Source: Acanthamoeba lenticulata (lineage: Eukaryota > Discosea > Longamoebia > Acanthamoebidae). Taken from it: a stretch of 64,000 nucleotides of DNA. A program made the position numbers and the translations under genes. The DNA is taken from the NCBI GenBank assembly GCA_002179805.1, contig NAVB01000054.1, positions 1-64,000 on the forward strand, read 5' to 3'. The notes under the pieces were generated by a model, which saw nothing but the letters and a program-made list of their open reading frames with translations, did no database searches and was not told the origin of the DNA. Positions 43,863 to 55,245 of this stretch are shown one piece after another (position 1 is the first letter of the stretch; every line of letters starts with the position of its first letter).

Positions 43863-46800
43863 TCAAGTGCGGGAAGTAACAACGTGCAAGAAGCGCAGCG
43901 TGGGCGTCTTGGTCTCGCAGTCAAGCATTACGTCAGGGTAGGCGTCAGTGCTTTGGCTGTCTTGCTTCAGGTAGTGGTTGAGTACTTGGGCGGCGCTGCT
44001 TCGGGACTTAGCCTCTACCGGCCAACAACTTGTAATCATCTCCGCATATTGAGCAGGGACGTGGGCTGCGATGGTTGGACGCTCGTTACGCTGTGCTTTC
44101 GCCATGACCTCAGCTGGCTTATCGCCTGGCCACAGCTCGCGGCCGTGTGCTGCCTCGTAGATTAAAACACCATACGCGTACATGTCCACGGCTGTGGATA
44201 GTTGGAAGTCGAACAGCTCCGGGGCCATGTACTGCACTGTTAAGACGAAAAATGGAGTCACTGCCACACACAAGGCCGCACTAGGCACATCTTCCATGAT
44301 TCTTACCTGTACCGCGAATCTTCTTGATTTCTCTGCTCTCCTTGTCCATCACCCTCTTGGCAATACCGAAGTCGGTAAGCTTGAACACCAGCTTTCCCTC
44401 ACGTCCACGATCGACCTGCCAGACTGTGTCAGCCTAAGGAAGTCAACAAGGCGCCATAGGACATACCAAGATGTTGGATAGTTTAACGTCACAGTGGACA
44501 ACGCCGGTCTGGTGGAGAAAGCTCAAAGCTTTCGCCACATGTTTCGCAAGCCTGATCACCACAACACATGAGAACCATAAATAACATTTCATTTTCATGG
44601 GATCTGTCGTGCTTGCCTGTGCAGATTGGTTTGCCAATCCTTTCCAAACTCGCCAGTACGAATCATCTGACGAGCATCTCCTCCAGGGATGAAGGGCAGC
44701 ACCAAGCCCAGTCGGTCACCCTGGGCTGGGTCTTTCCAGTAGCCCACAGGGCACATGATGTGCTTGTGGCTAAGTTGCCTGCAACAAGGGAGACGTACAT
44801 CAAATAAGTTGAGAACGAAACAAGCATTGAGCATTGTGTCCATAAAAGTACTTCATCATTGTGGCTTCCTTCCAGAACGCTTTCTGGGACTCGAAGTTGT
44901 GGATCATGGCCACCTTTATAGCCCACTGTGTTGACGGTTCGTTCTTCCTCTCAGCCAAATAAACGTTGGCGTAGCTTCCGCTCCCAATGTTCTTCCCGAG
45001 AGTGAGCCCTGTGATTTGATGCTAATCACAAACAGCAGTTAGCGGAAGCGGTCTATTTTTCAGGATGAGGGCAGAAGTACCAGGACACTCTCTTGATCGT
45101 TTTTTAGCTCGCCTTTCAAACAAATGGGGCATTTAATGAGAGATATGGTCTCTCCTGTTTGCGAGAAGTAGTTCCTCGCTTCCTTCTTCATCAGGCAATA
45201 GACTGCGCAGGGTTGGCACAGTAGCTTGCACTTACTAACAAAAAAACCAAGCCTTGAGTCATTGAGAGGGACAAAGAGAAAGTTGTAGGCAGGAACCCTG
45301 TACCAAGAGGCGGCCACCTGACGCGGCTTCAGCAGGCAGAAGAGGCAGTTCAGATCCTCCGGCAATTGAACCTTGGCTTTACCTCTTTGCGGGATGCCTT
45401 TTAGCACGGAGAAGGCTACTGGCCGGATCTCTGTTTCCTGGGGTCAAGTGATTGTGAGCATTGTGCCACTCTTGTTAGCAGTATTGCTAGTTGAAAACGG
45501 GAGTGGAACCTGCTGCATCTGGGCGTAGATGGTGTCAAAGTGGTTTTGGCTGAACGTTGGAGGGGTCTCCCAAGTGCCACCCCACTCAACGGTCATTGAA
45601 ATGTTAATGTTGAACAACTGGAAGCACTTGATCGCTGAGTGCAGGAAAGAGTTAGCCCGCCAAAAAGAAATAAAAAAAGAGAAAAAACAGCAAAATTCTT
45701 ACCTCGAACAAAAAAAGAGTCTCCAGCCATCCTACGCGTGACGAGAGGGCGTGAGATATGGGTCCTACAGTCCTGGTGGGTGCTGTTTGTACGGGTGCAG
45801 TAAATTCTCTTCCCGTCCTTGGTAGTCCCCGTGTGTTCTGCCCAGCAAGGACTTAGCATCTGCATTTGGAGAGAGAGAGAGAATTAAGACACTCGAGTGG
45901 GGAAGAGGCAGATCAAGCATGGCACCTGTAGCGCTTCGCTGAGCTTGTTCCCTGCCTGTTTGACCAGAGGGTCGTTAGCCAGGGACCGCTTCTCTCCCTG
46001 TCACATTGGTTAGTTAGCTGTGACCTACAGTAGTCTTTAACCAACCACTTGCGAAGAGTAAAGGACTCACGTGTTGTTGCTTGCTCTCTTCTGCCTTGAC
46101 AAGTGAGGTAAACACATGCCAGGTCTGTTTTTCGAAGCTCATGTAGGTATACCGGGACGGGTGGTAGTCTAAGAGTTTCATCAACAGCCAGCTGTGCAGA
46201 ACATCATCAGCGCGACAAGTTGAAGCAGAACGTATGGTGGAGGAAAAGAAACGAACGTTTGGTGAGCAATGGGGTTGTTGAAGGTTATTAACTTCATGTC
46301 GATATCTCCCCGGCGTAGTCCGCTCTGGTGGGTCTCAGGGAACGCCAGCCGATCGACAGCGTGCTGGAGGAGTTTACACCAGCTGTGCTCGCTCAAGAGG
46401 TGCTTGTGCGTGGTCAGTTGTTGGTACTGCTGGGCTGTGACTGACTTGAGTAACTTGTCAAAGCTCTGTATCTGTTGTTGGTGTAAGCTTGGCCAGTCGT
46501 CTATTTGGTGATGGAGAAAGACTCAAGCTGTAAGGTCCACCAAACAAGCTACAGTCAAGAGTGTGGGTACATACTGTATGGAACTGAGATTACATTGACC
46601 GATGCGAAGTGGTTGAGCAAATTCCTTTTGGGGTCGTGGGTATTAAGAAAAGAAGTTGTGCAATCATCGACATCGAAGATAGCATCACTTTTTCCACACT
46701 TGTTGCGGACGATGATAAGCGCTGGTTTTCGTCCTGCGTCGGTAACCAAGGTAGTGGCAGACGACTGCGCGAATTCCATGGCCTTCTTCCACAACCGTCA

Positions 46801-48002
46801 CGCCATAATTGTGAGCAGCCAAAAATATATGGGGTATCTTGGTGTTTGTTTACCTTGTTGGCATGTTCAGCTACAGCTAGATCACCTTGCAGTACGTAGA
46901 CCAGTATGTCCGCCACAAAATAAGCCAAGCTAGGGAACACCTTGTCTACCACTAGATTTCGCTGCTTCGCCACCCCTTGTTGATCGTCTGGCCTCTTTAA
47001 TCGGTCCCACCGTATGCCCTGTTATCCCGCATACTCATGATCAGCAAGTTCAAAAGAAATTAATACCAAACAAAAAAGTTGTGAGTCAATCATGGGTGGC
47101 GGTTGAGTGTACCCGTGGTAGAATGTTGCTCGCCGAGAAGCCTTCCATATCAAGAAGGCGAAGGTTGCCCACGGTCCATGGATTGGGGACATGGTAAAGA
47201 TGAATGTCGGAAGTGGTAGCCGCGTGGTCCTTTGGCAGCGCCACCATGGCCCTGTTTAGATTATTAATATTGTCCGCGTAACAGGCAAGCCGTGACTGTC
47301 TGCGAGGGGTGGTGCGCCTTTTTCCCAAGCTGTGGAGGTCCATAAAGGCGTTGATCATGGTCGACTTGCCTGCGTGCGTGGCCCCCGTAAAGCACACCAC
47401 AGGCGAGAATACTGAGTGCTTGGAGCGTGTGAGACATCGCTCAAAGGTTTTTGTCGTGAGAGCAACTTGAAACTTTTCGTTGATGTGCACCAGTTCCGTC
47501 TGAGACAACCAAAAAAAAAGCTCCCGATCAGCACCACACAGAGGCACGGAGAAGAGAGAAGGTCACCTGCTCATGCTGGTAGATTTTATCCACCTCATCG
47601 AAGGTGGGGGCCACGTCGCCAGCTGCCCTCCCAAATAAAATGGTAAATGCGGAGCTTGTAGAGACGAGAGAGGAAAGTGAAGAGAGTACTTTCACTGGCA
47701 ACGCGCAAAAGAAACCAGGTGTGCCCTCGCCTAGTTGCGCCAGTGTGTGTGGACACTTTGCAATGGGCACAGAACCCGACTTCGCAGCTCTCACACCAAT
47801 ACATGGCGTGCAGGGTGCATTCGGTGCAGTCCATGGGCTGGTCGATGGTTCGCGTCTGGAGGTTGAGTTGCGCTTTTGTGTGGTTCTTGAGCTTCCCAAC
47901 GCGGTGCAGTCGCGGCCAGCACTCATCGCAGTAGTCAGCCTCGCACTCGTCGCAGTGCCACACCGCTTCTTCGTTCTGGCACCCCTCGCAGCTACTTGCC
48001 AT
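43863..48002 (-). CDS. Tandem B-box, P-loop GTPase, RING-like and protein kinase fusion
   Basis: Starts MASSCEGCQNEEAVWHCDEC, two consecutive B-box-type zinc fingers (second: CTECTLHAMYWCESCEVGFC). TELVHINEKFQVALTTKT introduces the GTPase: VVCFTGATHAGKSTMINAFM (G1), NPWTVGNLRLLDMEGFSAS (G3 DMEG), LAYFVADILVYVLQGDLAVA and RKPALIIVRNKCGKSD (G4-like RNK). A Cys/His cluster has SPCWAEHTGTTKDGKRIYC and STHQDCRTH. A RING-like module has LNCLFCLLKP, CKLLCQPCAVYC and IKCPICLKG. The kinase has a Gly loop NIGSGSYANVYLAE, lysine WAIKVAMI, helix C glutamate AFWKEATMMK, catalytic loop VVHCDVKLSNILV (HCD for HRD), DFG in FKLTDFGIAKRV and QYMAPELFD. All catalytic residues are present. The order matches the divergent paralogue gene by gene segment, which supports one long transcript with at least fifteen exons. 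Confidence 0.75.
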
Positions 48003-48261
48003 CGTGCCAAAGAGTAGTCTAGCTTGGTGTGATTGCAGAAATTACACAAAAGAAGAAGAAACAAGGGAACCATAAACTGCGGGTGTAACTGGTTTACCGG
48101 TGTCAGAAGAACGTCACCGGTTTACGACCGCAACACTGGGCAACAAGCGTTGTCCGGGGCCACCTGCAGCACCGGTACCGGTTGCCTCCTCATCTCCTCC
48201 GCCGCGATACTTATTTCCACACCAGCCCAAACCAGCGAGAAGACAGGACCAAGCAGCAACA
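48003..48261. promoter_or_regulatory. Shared upstream region of the two B-box GTPase-kinase genes
   Basis: This 259 bp gap lies between the divergent start codons of the two paralogues. It contains a repeated TACCGGT-type core: GGTTTACCGG near 48091 and CGGTTTACGA near 48118, plus ACCGGTACCGGTTG near 48170. Co-regulation of the pair is likely from the layout. No known operator is recognised. Confidence 0.45.
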
Positions 48262-51200
48262 ATGTCCATCTGCTGCGATTGTGAGCGGGAATCCGCCCAG
48301 TGGAGTTGCACGTTGTGTGACGTCGAGTTGTGCGAAGGGTGTTGGGTGCAGCTTCACCGTGTAGGTAAGCTGAAAGTCCACCCGAAGCTCAGCCTCTCTA
48401 CCAGTCAGGCGACGGACCTCACGGCGGAGGAGCAGGCCATGAAAAGGCAGGGCTGCTCAACCTGCGAGCGACTCATCGCCGCTCTGTGGTGTCGACAGTG
48501 TAAGGCTGCCTTTTGTGCGCACTGCCACACGACGGCAGAACCTGAACCGCACACCCTCCTGCCCATCGCAAGCGGTTCGCCTCACCGACTATTTTCTATT
48601 TTCCGCATTTTACCGTAAGCTTTTTGCTAACCTTGCCTTGCTTGACTTTAGCTGCCGACACTCCAGAGGCTAGCTCCCAAATTGGTTCGTTGCTTGCCAC
48701 CCGCTCGCTTCAGGTACATGTGCCTTGTCCAGTGAGTTGACGCCGCGTCCCTGATAACCAACTTTATTTGTTTCAGACCGAGCTCGTCCATGTAAACGAA
48801 CGGTTTCAGGTGGATTTGACGGCAAAGAGATTTTCGGCCTTGATGAGTTCGTCCGTGGACTACGCCTGCTCCCCCGTGATATGCTTCACTGGAGCCACAC
48901 ACGCAGGCAAGTCGTCCATGATCAACTCCTTCATGACCTACCATCGCCAAGAGCCACCGTGCGACCTCCCTTCTTTTTCTTTTGCAACCTTGCCCATCCT
49001 CTCCTACATGACCGTGTTAACCACCGCTGGTCCACAGGGCTCTTGTATCTGTTCCAGGCGACCTGGCTCCCACAACTGCCGACATACATCTTTACCAACT
49101 GCAAAATCCATGGACCACAGGGAATTTGCGTCTGTTGGACATGGAAGGCTTTTCCGCGGCTGTCCAACTCCCTCGGGTATGCTCTTTGAGGACATAGAGC
49201 GTACTGTTGTTCACTCACACCTCATGTGTAGGGCCTGAGATGGGACCTTGTCAAGGAGGAGGATCGTGAAGGCGCCGCCCTGGAGAGGAACAAGGTCGTG
49301 GATCAACAGTACCCGCGCTTGGCCTATTTTATCTCGGATGTGCTGGTCTATGTTGTTCAGGGAGATCTGGCTGTTGCAGACCACGCACGAACGGTAAGAA
49401 ACTCTCATTCCTCCTTTAGCACTAGTCTATGCACTTCTTCCTGATCAGCGTTGTGAGCTCCAGGCCATACGGTTTGCACAGCAGGCCACGATTGGTGTCA
49501 GGCAAGGTGCGCGAAAGCCTGCGCTAATTCTGATTCGAAACAAATGCGGCCGGGAGGACGTAATCATGGACGTCAAGAAGTGCACTTCCCAGTTCCTCGA
49601 CATTCACGACCCCGAGCAGCAGTTAGGCGCCATCTACTCGTCAGTGTCCGTGCTCACCATGCCTCTAGGTACGCAAATATCGGACTTTGTCACTCACTCA
49701 GCATTAGGGTTGTGCACCAACTAAAGTTATGTATCCCAGAGGACTATCCAGAGCTGTACTGCGCCCAACTGGGTGCATTCGTGGAGCTGCTGAGAGAAAC
49801 CGTTGAGAAGCAGAACAAGTTCTTGAGGCAAAACCAAATGATGCTGAGCGAGCACAGATGGTGTCGCCTGGTGGCCCAAGCCGTTGAGAGCCTCAACGGA
49901 ACACTAGATGGAGGGGCCATCAGTATGCGGATCATTGAACCTTTTGATCCGATAGCAACCAAAGTGTGCGTTTTTCTCTACGAAGTTCTCTCCGTTCCAT
50001 TGGATTTGTGCTGAACCATAACACATAGGTGGCGGTTCCTAAACCTGTTCAAACTGGAAGTGAAACCGGCCGGATACCGCAGCTTGGTCCATAAAGCCAT
50101 CACCATCTTCACCGCTCTAGTATTGGCAGAAGAACGCAAGCAGGTAGGTGTTCCTCTGTGGGTTAAAGGGAAATGTAACGCCCTGCAGACATTCACTCCT
50201 TGTCAGGTAAACGGGAGAAGCATGGCAAACGACCCAAGAATTCTACAGGCTCTCGAGGAGTTGGGAAGACATTTGAAGGTATGTCGGGCACTTTCATGAC
50301 GCTGCGCTGTCTGTGACCACTAAGCATGCTACGTATAGAACAGAGCTCCATGCACTGCGGAGAAAAACGGGGTCCGCTGTGGTCTAAACGTGCACAATCA
50401 CGGCAACTGCCATGCTGCTGAATCGCAACCAATACGAGAGTTGGTGCAAAAAGGTGAGAACCTTTTCCTCTACCGTTTGCCTAAGGTATCTAAAAATTCT
50501 CATCCACATTAACAGTGGTTACGTTTTGGGTGCTCCGCCAGGATGATCACTGGCCCGGATCTGTGGAGCCTCTTCCAGCCATTGACATCACTCAAATGTA
50601 TACTACGCAGTATAGGAATCTGACGGAGGTACTTCTTTTGATAGATACTCAGCATGAAGTGAATCTTAATCGCCACTATCCTCAGCAGGAATCATCCTTG
50701 CCGAAGGTGTTCCACTGGGTGATCGGAGAGTTAGCGGACAGCTCCACTGGTCCTAGGCTACGCAAGGAGAAAACCTGCCCTTTCTGCCTGGAGAATGAGG
50801 CAAACGGAGCGAGCTACCACTGGTACTGTCTACTCTGAAACTGGTGCCATGGCTACTAACAAGAGCGTTCCCCTTCAAGTGGCTTGGCCCTGTGCCGCTT
50901 CTGCTCCGAAGTTTTCCACACCCACAGGATCCCATGTCCGCTTTGTACGGAAAGCTGCAGGCTCTCAGGGAGAAGGGTATATAATTCTCGCTGGTGTCAC
51001 CCTTCGGATTTTTCAGAATAATTCTTGTGTTGCAATAGTCTGCAGGTCATTTCAAGGTGCTTGGCGGAGAGTTCCCAACAATGCAAGGACAAACAATGGT
51101 GACTGTATGGGAACAGTGCTCACCGCGGTTCTGGGACAACGCTCAAATTTGGGGGTAAGGTCTCAGCGTGCAACTCTTGGCTGTCAGATGGCGACTTACC

Positions 51201-52312
51201 CTATCACTCTACTCAGCGCCGTGCCAAGAAATCCCAGCACCATCGAATTGTTTTCGGTGTGGCAACCTGCCTGGCAACCTTACCGGCTGGGCTTGGTGAT
51301 GGAACACACAAACGGGGGTACTCTAAGAGACTGGATCATCAACGGGCACTATGCCCCCAGCTGGCAGACTAACACGCGCATGTACGCTTCACAGTTCATT
51401 GTTGACTTACCATGGGCAATCGCATGACTCACCTACCTCCTTCTCTCCAGTTTAATCCAAAGCTTAAGCTATGCGCTCAAAACCTTGCACGCCAGCAACA
51501 TAGTGCACTGCGGTGTCACGTTGTCCAACATAATGGTACCAAGAGCGCGCCCCTGGCATACCCCCCCCCCATACATTAACAACAAAGATTACAACAGGTC
51601 CACCACTCGTACAATGATGTCAGTTTCAAATTAGCCGGCTTTACAAATGCCTACCTGATCGAACAGGGCTATACTACGGAAGAGGCCCCCGTGATCACTG
51701 GAAATGGTGCGGTCTTCAAACTCTTTCCATCTCTTGGAGTTCTTTCTCCTTACCCTGCTCGCAGTCCAGTACATGGCACCAGAGCTGTTCACTACGTTCC
51801 GTGTCTCTAAAGCGGTGGACATCTACGCATTTGGAGTTCTTCTCTTCGAAGCTGTGCATGCGCGAGAGCCGTGGCCGATGACAAGCGACGCTGATGTTGT
51901 GCGCAAGAACACCAGGAGAGAGAAGTTGGCCTTTGGGACGCACATACCAGCTACCATCAAGAAGCTCATCTCCAGGTGTCGAAAGAAGCCTAAGAACCGA
52001 CCAACTGCAGAGGCTCTGCTCAGCAGTGGAGACCTCGAGTTCAGTACCTACCAAGAGTATCCTGACAAGCCTGCGTTTGCACCGGAAGGTTGTACAACTC
52101 TTAGCAAGTGCCCTCTCTACATGAAGAAGAAGAAGCCCAAACCGGAAGTCGCGAGGAGCACCAGCAACGTGGAGCCGGAGATCATTCCTTCTGCCGAGGA
52201 AGCCAGCCCGACGCCCTGGCTGCCCGAACCATCAAACTTATCTTCACCGCGTTCCAGGCGTGAAGACTTCTTTCCATGTGTTAGGCTAGTGCCACAGGCT
52301 TCCCAGCCTTGA
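48262..52312 (+). CDS. Tandem B-box, P-loop GTPase, RING-like and pseudokinase fusion
   Basis: Paralogue of the divergent neighbour. It starts MSICCDCERESAQWSCTLCD, with tandem B-boxes (second: CSTCERLIAALWCRQCKAAF). The GTPase has VICFTGATHAGKSSMINSFM, NPWTTGNLRLLDMEGFSAA, LAYFISDVLVYVVQGDLAVA and RKPALILIRNKCGRED. Next are the Cys/His cluster APCTAEKNGVRCGLN with HNHGNCH, and a RING-like module (KTCPFCLENE, then LALCRFCSEVFHTHRIPCPL). The kinase-like part has lost key residues. The lysine strand reads MVTV where the neighbour has AIKV. Helix C reads FWDNAQIW for FWKEATMM. The catalytic loop is IVHCGVTLSNIM (Asp to Gly, Lys to Thr) and DFG is FKLAGFTNA. The fold markers QYMAPELFTTF and VDIYAFGVLLFEAVHAREPW remain. 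It is therefore predicted catalytically dead but folded. The C-terminal tail is Lys/Pro/Ser-rich. Confidence 0.75.
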
Positions 52313-52678
52313 GGGAGCAGTCTGGGACAGAAAGGAAAAACAATGCCCGTGGGTGGGCCCATCACAAAGTGCTCGCGTCAGCAGATAAAGGAGAGAATTT
52401 AAAACAATGAAAATTTTGTAACGTTATTTTTGCAACACTGCGGCATCCGAGGTGGCCGTCACCGGTTTGGGGTCGCCTTGCCCCACCACGCAATGGGCAC
52501 CAAGGCGGTGCAGGGATTGAGTGGAGGTGGCGGTCATGGGGGTGGTGCTTACAAGAGATCGAGTGGAGTCCAAATTGCTCCCTTAAATGATTTTTATATC
52601 AGCATGTGAGAAAAAGATACGTCCGGATGATGACTTGATGCAGAAATGACCATCATGGCCAGGCAGCGCATCACGACG
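52313..52678. other. Intergenic tract with short gene-fragment repeat
   Basis: Lies between the 3' ends of the pseudokinase gene (plus) and the F-box/WD40 gene (minus). An AATAAA-like signal is not obvious. Positions 52655-52681 match 55533-55560 in the STK11IP gene (27 of 28 positions with one gap), spanning an intron-exon junction there. The 89 bp repeat begins just downstream at 52697. No gene was found in this stretch. Confidence 0.5.
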
Positions 52679-54506
52679 CTAACAGTGATTTCTTCGCTCG
52701 AATTCCGCAAACAGTGATTCCTCTCCCGCCGTACAGTTGTTGCCAACAGGGCGTATCCGCGCGCCTGTTGCTTTCAGGCCTGAGCTGAGGAAGGTGTAGG
52801 TCGAGATGAAGTCGCCCCAGGCGCACCGCAGACTCTCTTCGTCAAACTGGAGGCTCGTCACCCAGTCGTCGTGGGGAAGCGTGAGGACGGGCGTCTTGCG
52901 CTCGGGCGACCCCAGGTCCCACACTGCCAGTGGTGCGCACAAGCAAGCGTTTCGTCAGCGCTGACGCCTCAACGTCAGTTCACGTGTTGAGCAGTAGGCG
53001 GCACCTTTGGCCGTCTTGTCCCGCGAGCCACTGACGAGGCGGTCGCCCTGGACCTGCAGGCGCAGGATGGCGCCGCTGTGGGCCCGCCACGAATCCACCA
53101 CGGGAAAGTCATCGCCGGCGGTCATGGCCGTGGCGCCGGCGCCGCGCAGCGCCATGCGTATGTCGAGCAGCGACAGGCCCTGGTCGCTCCGGTTGTGGAC
53201 CAGTCGGTGCGCATCAAAGTCGGCGCTGAGGCACTTGATGACGCGCTCGCCCTTGATGCAGCTCACCGCCTCCGCCGTGCGCATGTCCCTGTTGTTGCCG
53301 CAGGCGTGCGTTGCGCTTGAGACTCGGACCTCAAGCGCCCGTCCCATGTGTGAGTCCACGTGCGTACCAGATGCGGATGCTCGAGTCGAGCGAGCCGGAA
53401 AAGGCCACGCGGCCGTCGGGCGTCAGCTGCATGCACATCACGTTGGCCTTGTGGCCCTTGAGCTGGCCCACGACGCTGGCCTGCTCGATGTCCCACAGGC
53501 CGATCTTGCCCGTGCTGTAGCCCACGAGCAGCTGGTTGGCTGCTCAGACGTCGCATATGAGCAAGCCGCTGCCGCGAGTCCAGGCGAAGGGACGGGAAGG
53601 GAGTGCATGCCTGGCCGGTTGAACTGGAGCGACTCGACCCATTCGAAACTGCGCACGAGGGCCACGATGTGCGCCCCGTCGGTCAGATTCCACACATTGA
53701 CCACGCCGTCGGTGTGCCCGCAGGCCAGCAGGCCATCGGAGATCTGCAGCGCCGAAAGGCTGCTCGCGCCCACCATCAGAGGCGTGCGCTTCGAGGAGTA
53801 CAAGCCACGTGGCTCGAGAGAAGGAGGTACCGGTCCTCGTATTCGAGGCAGTGGAGCTGCTTGGGCCGCGCGCACAGCTCGGTCGGGTTCTCGAACACGG
53901 CGACGTCGCCCGTGTTAAAGTGGCCGGCCACCAGGATGTCGTCGGTCGACTGGAACATGAGCCCGCCGACGGTCTTCTTGTGTGCCGTGCTGGCATGATG
54001 ATGATGATGATGATGCAAGTACTGATGAGCAACTGGATTGCGCATGTGAACAAAGGGGGCGGGTACAAGCCAAAGGGGAAGAAGCCCGAGTGGCGGTAGT
54101 GGCCCTTCTTCCAGTTGGCCTCGGTCTGCTTCGCTTGACGGAACTCTTGGCGCCAGTCCGGGTCACACTCTGCCGCTTGGTCAAACTCCCTGGCGAGGCG
54201 GTGGCTGGTCTTGGCCACGAGGGACGGAAACGCCCGCGCGTAGAGGCCACGCCACACTGCAGCCCGTGCAGGTTGGAGTTTGCTACACGAAAACTGCAAA
54301 CACCGAGAGTGGGCCCTGCGTACCGTAGTTGTCACCTGCAAGCAGTCGCCATTGTTGATTCACAACGGATGAAGCAGCCACATCTAGGACAATTGGAAAA
54401 AGAAAACGTAAGCTTCTCATTCCATTTCATGCCCCGGGTTCAGCTTACCGGCAAAGGGGAGAAACGACAATATGTGAAGCCGAATCTCTTCAGGCAGCTG
54501 CTCCAT
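52679..54506 (-). CDS. F-box and WD40 repeat protein
   Basis: Starts MEQLPEEIRLHILSFLPFA, an F-box split by an intron before DVAASSVVNQQWRLLAGDNY. Then LWRGLYARAFPSLVAKTSHR leads to WD40 repeats: HKKTVGGLMFQSTDDILVAG, LSALQISDGLLACGHTDGVV with NVWNLTDG, NQLLVGYSTGKIGLWDIE, VMCMQLTPDGRVAFSGSLDS with SIRIWYA, GDRLVSGSRDKTAK, and VWDLGSPERK. F-box proteins present substrates to SCF ubiquitin ligases, and the WD40 propeller is the substrate reader. About nine exons. The final exon ends in a segment that is a dispersed repeat (see 52697-52785), so the natural C-terminus may have been replaced. An (ATG)n microsatellite sits in an intron near 53996-54015. Confidence 0.83.
52697..52785 (+). repeat. 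89 bp dispersed repeat, copy 2 (inside the last exon of the F-box/WD40 gene)
   Basis: Same sequence as 38546-38634 apart from four bases. On the minus strand it encodes the C-terminal SGLKATGARIRPVGNNCTAG and the following ESLFAEFERR of the F-box protein. Of the base differences from copy 1, two are silent in this frame and two fall in one codon (Glu here, Thr there). Confidence 0.9.
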
Positions 54507-54664
54507 TGTTTAACCAACAGTCGATAACCTGTCCGTAGTTGCTGCCCCTTGGGGTTGGATTCATAGTTGGCCGTTCTCATAATCGAAAGACCGGATTTTT
54601 CGTGGTACGCAAATCAAAATAAAGACATCTTTTATGTACAATAAACGGTACAGAGTTCAAGTCA

Positions 54665-55025
54665 CTAGGGCAAGTCAGTCAGGCTCTTCTTGGGCGGGGG
54701 TGGCTGGCTGTTACATTGTTATGGCCAAGTTAGATTAAAAGCGAGACTGGAGGGGGCAGAAGCACGCACTCAAACTTCGTCTCAACCCTCTTAGTTTGCT
54801 TCTTGAACTTGCCATCGTGAGCTATCAAGCCACAACGTAAAGTTGAAGTGAGTGCGCTGGGAGCTAAGCGCATAAGGGAAGGCACGCACCGGTGTGACCA
54901 CCGCCCGAGTTGCCGCTCGCCTTCCAGCCAGGCTTGAAGTTTGGCCCGTGATCCACACGCTCAAAGCCGGGCCCCTTGTTGGCCTCGTTGATCTTCGCCT
55001 CAAACAGAGCCTTCTTGTCCGCCAT
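54665..55025 (-). CDS. Small conserved-looking hypothetical protein, 76 residues
   Basis: Three exons. ATG at 55025 gives MADKKALFEAKINEANKGPG, FERVDHGPNFKPGWKASGNS and GGGHT. A phase-1 intron with GTGCGT donor joins AHDGKFKKQTKRVETKF. A second intron (GTGCGT...ACAG) joins DQPPPPKKSLTDLP, with stop TAG at 54665-54667. The phases agree at both junctions and the composition is soluble, basic and glycine-rich. No family is recognised. It could be a small cytosolic or cytoskeleton-associated protein, but nothing shows this. Confidence 0.65.
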
Positions 55026-55245
55026 GGTTCGTTTTAAATTTGGTCTCTGCTTGGGGCAGCGCTGTGCTTTGTGCCCTTTCGTGCTGTCTCACAACCAAGG
55101 CTCAAGCCAACAAAATTAATGAAGAAGGAAATCATAGAGAAAAAAAGGGAAGGATAGAAAACGACCCCGACAAGGCGGTCTCGTTTCAAGAACGACTCGT
55201 CTGGTACCAGCTGGGCCGGGCAGGGACGTACCTAGGTCCTGACGA

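Noticed and set aside
53997..54020. ATG trinucleotide run
   Set aside because: A microsatellite inside an intron of the F-box/WD40 gene; no function is suggested.
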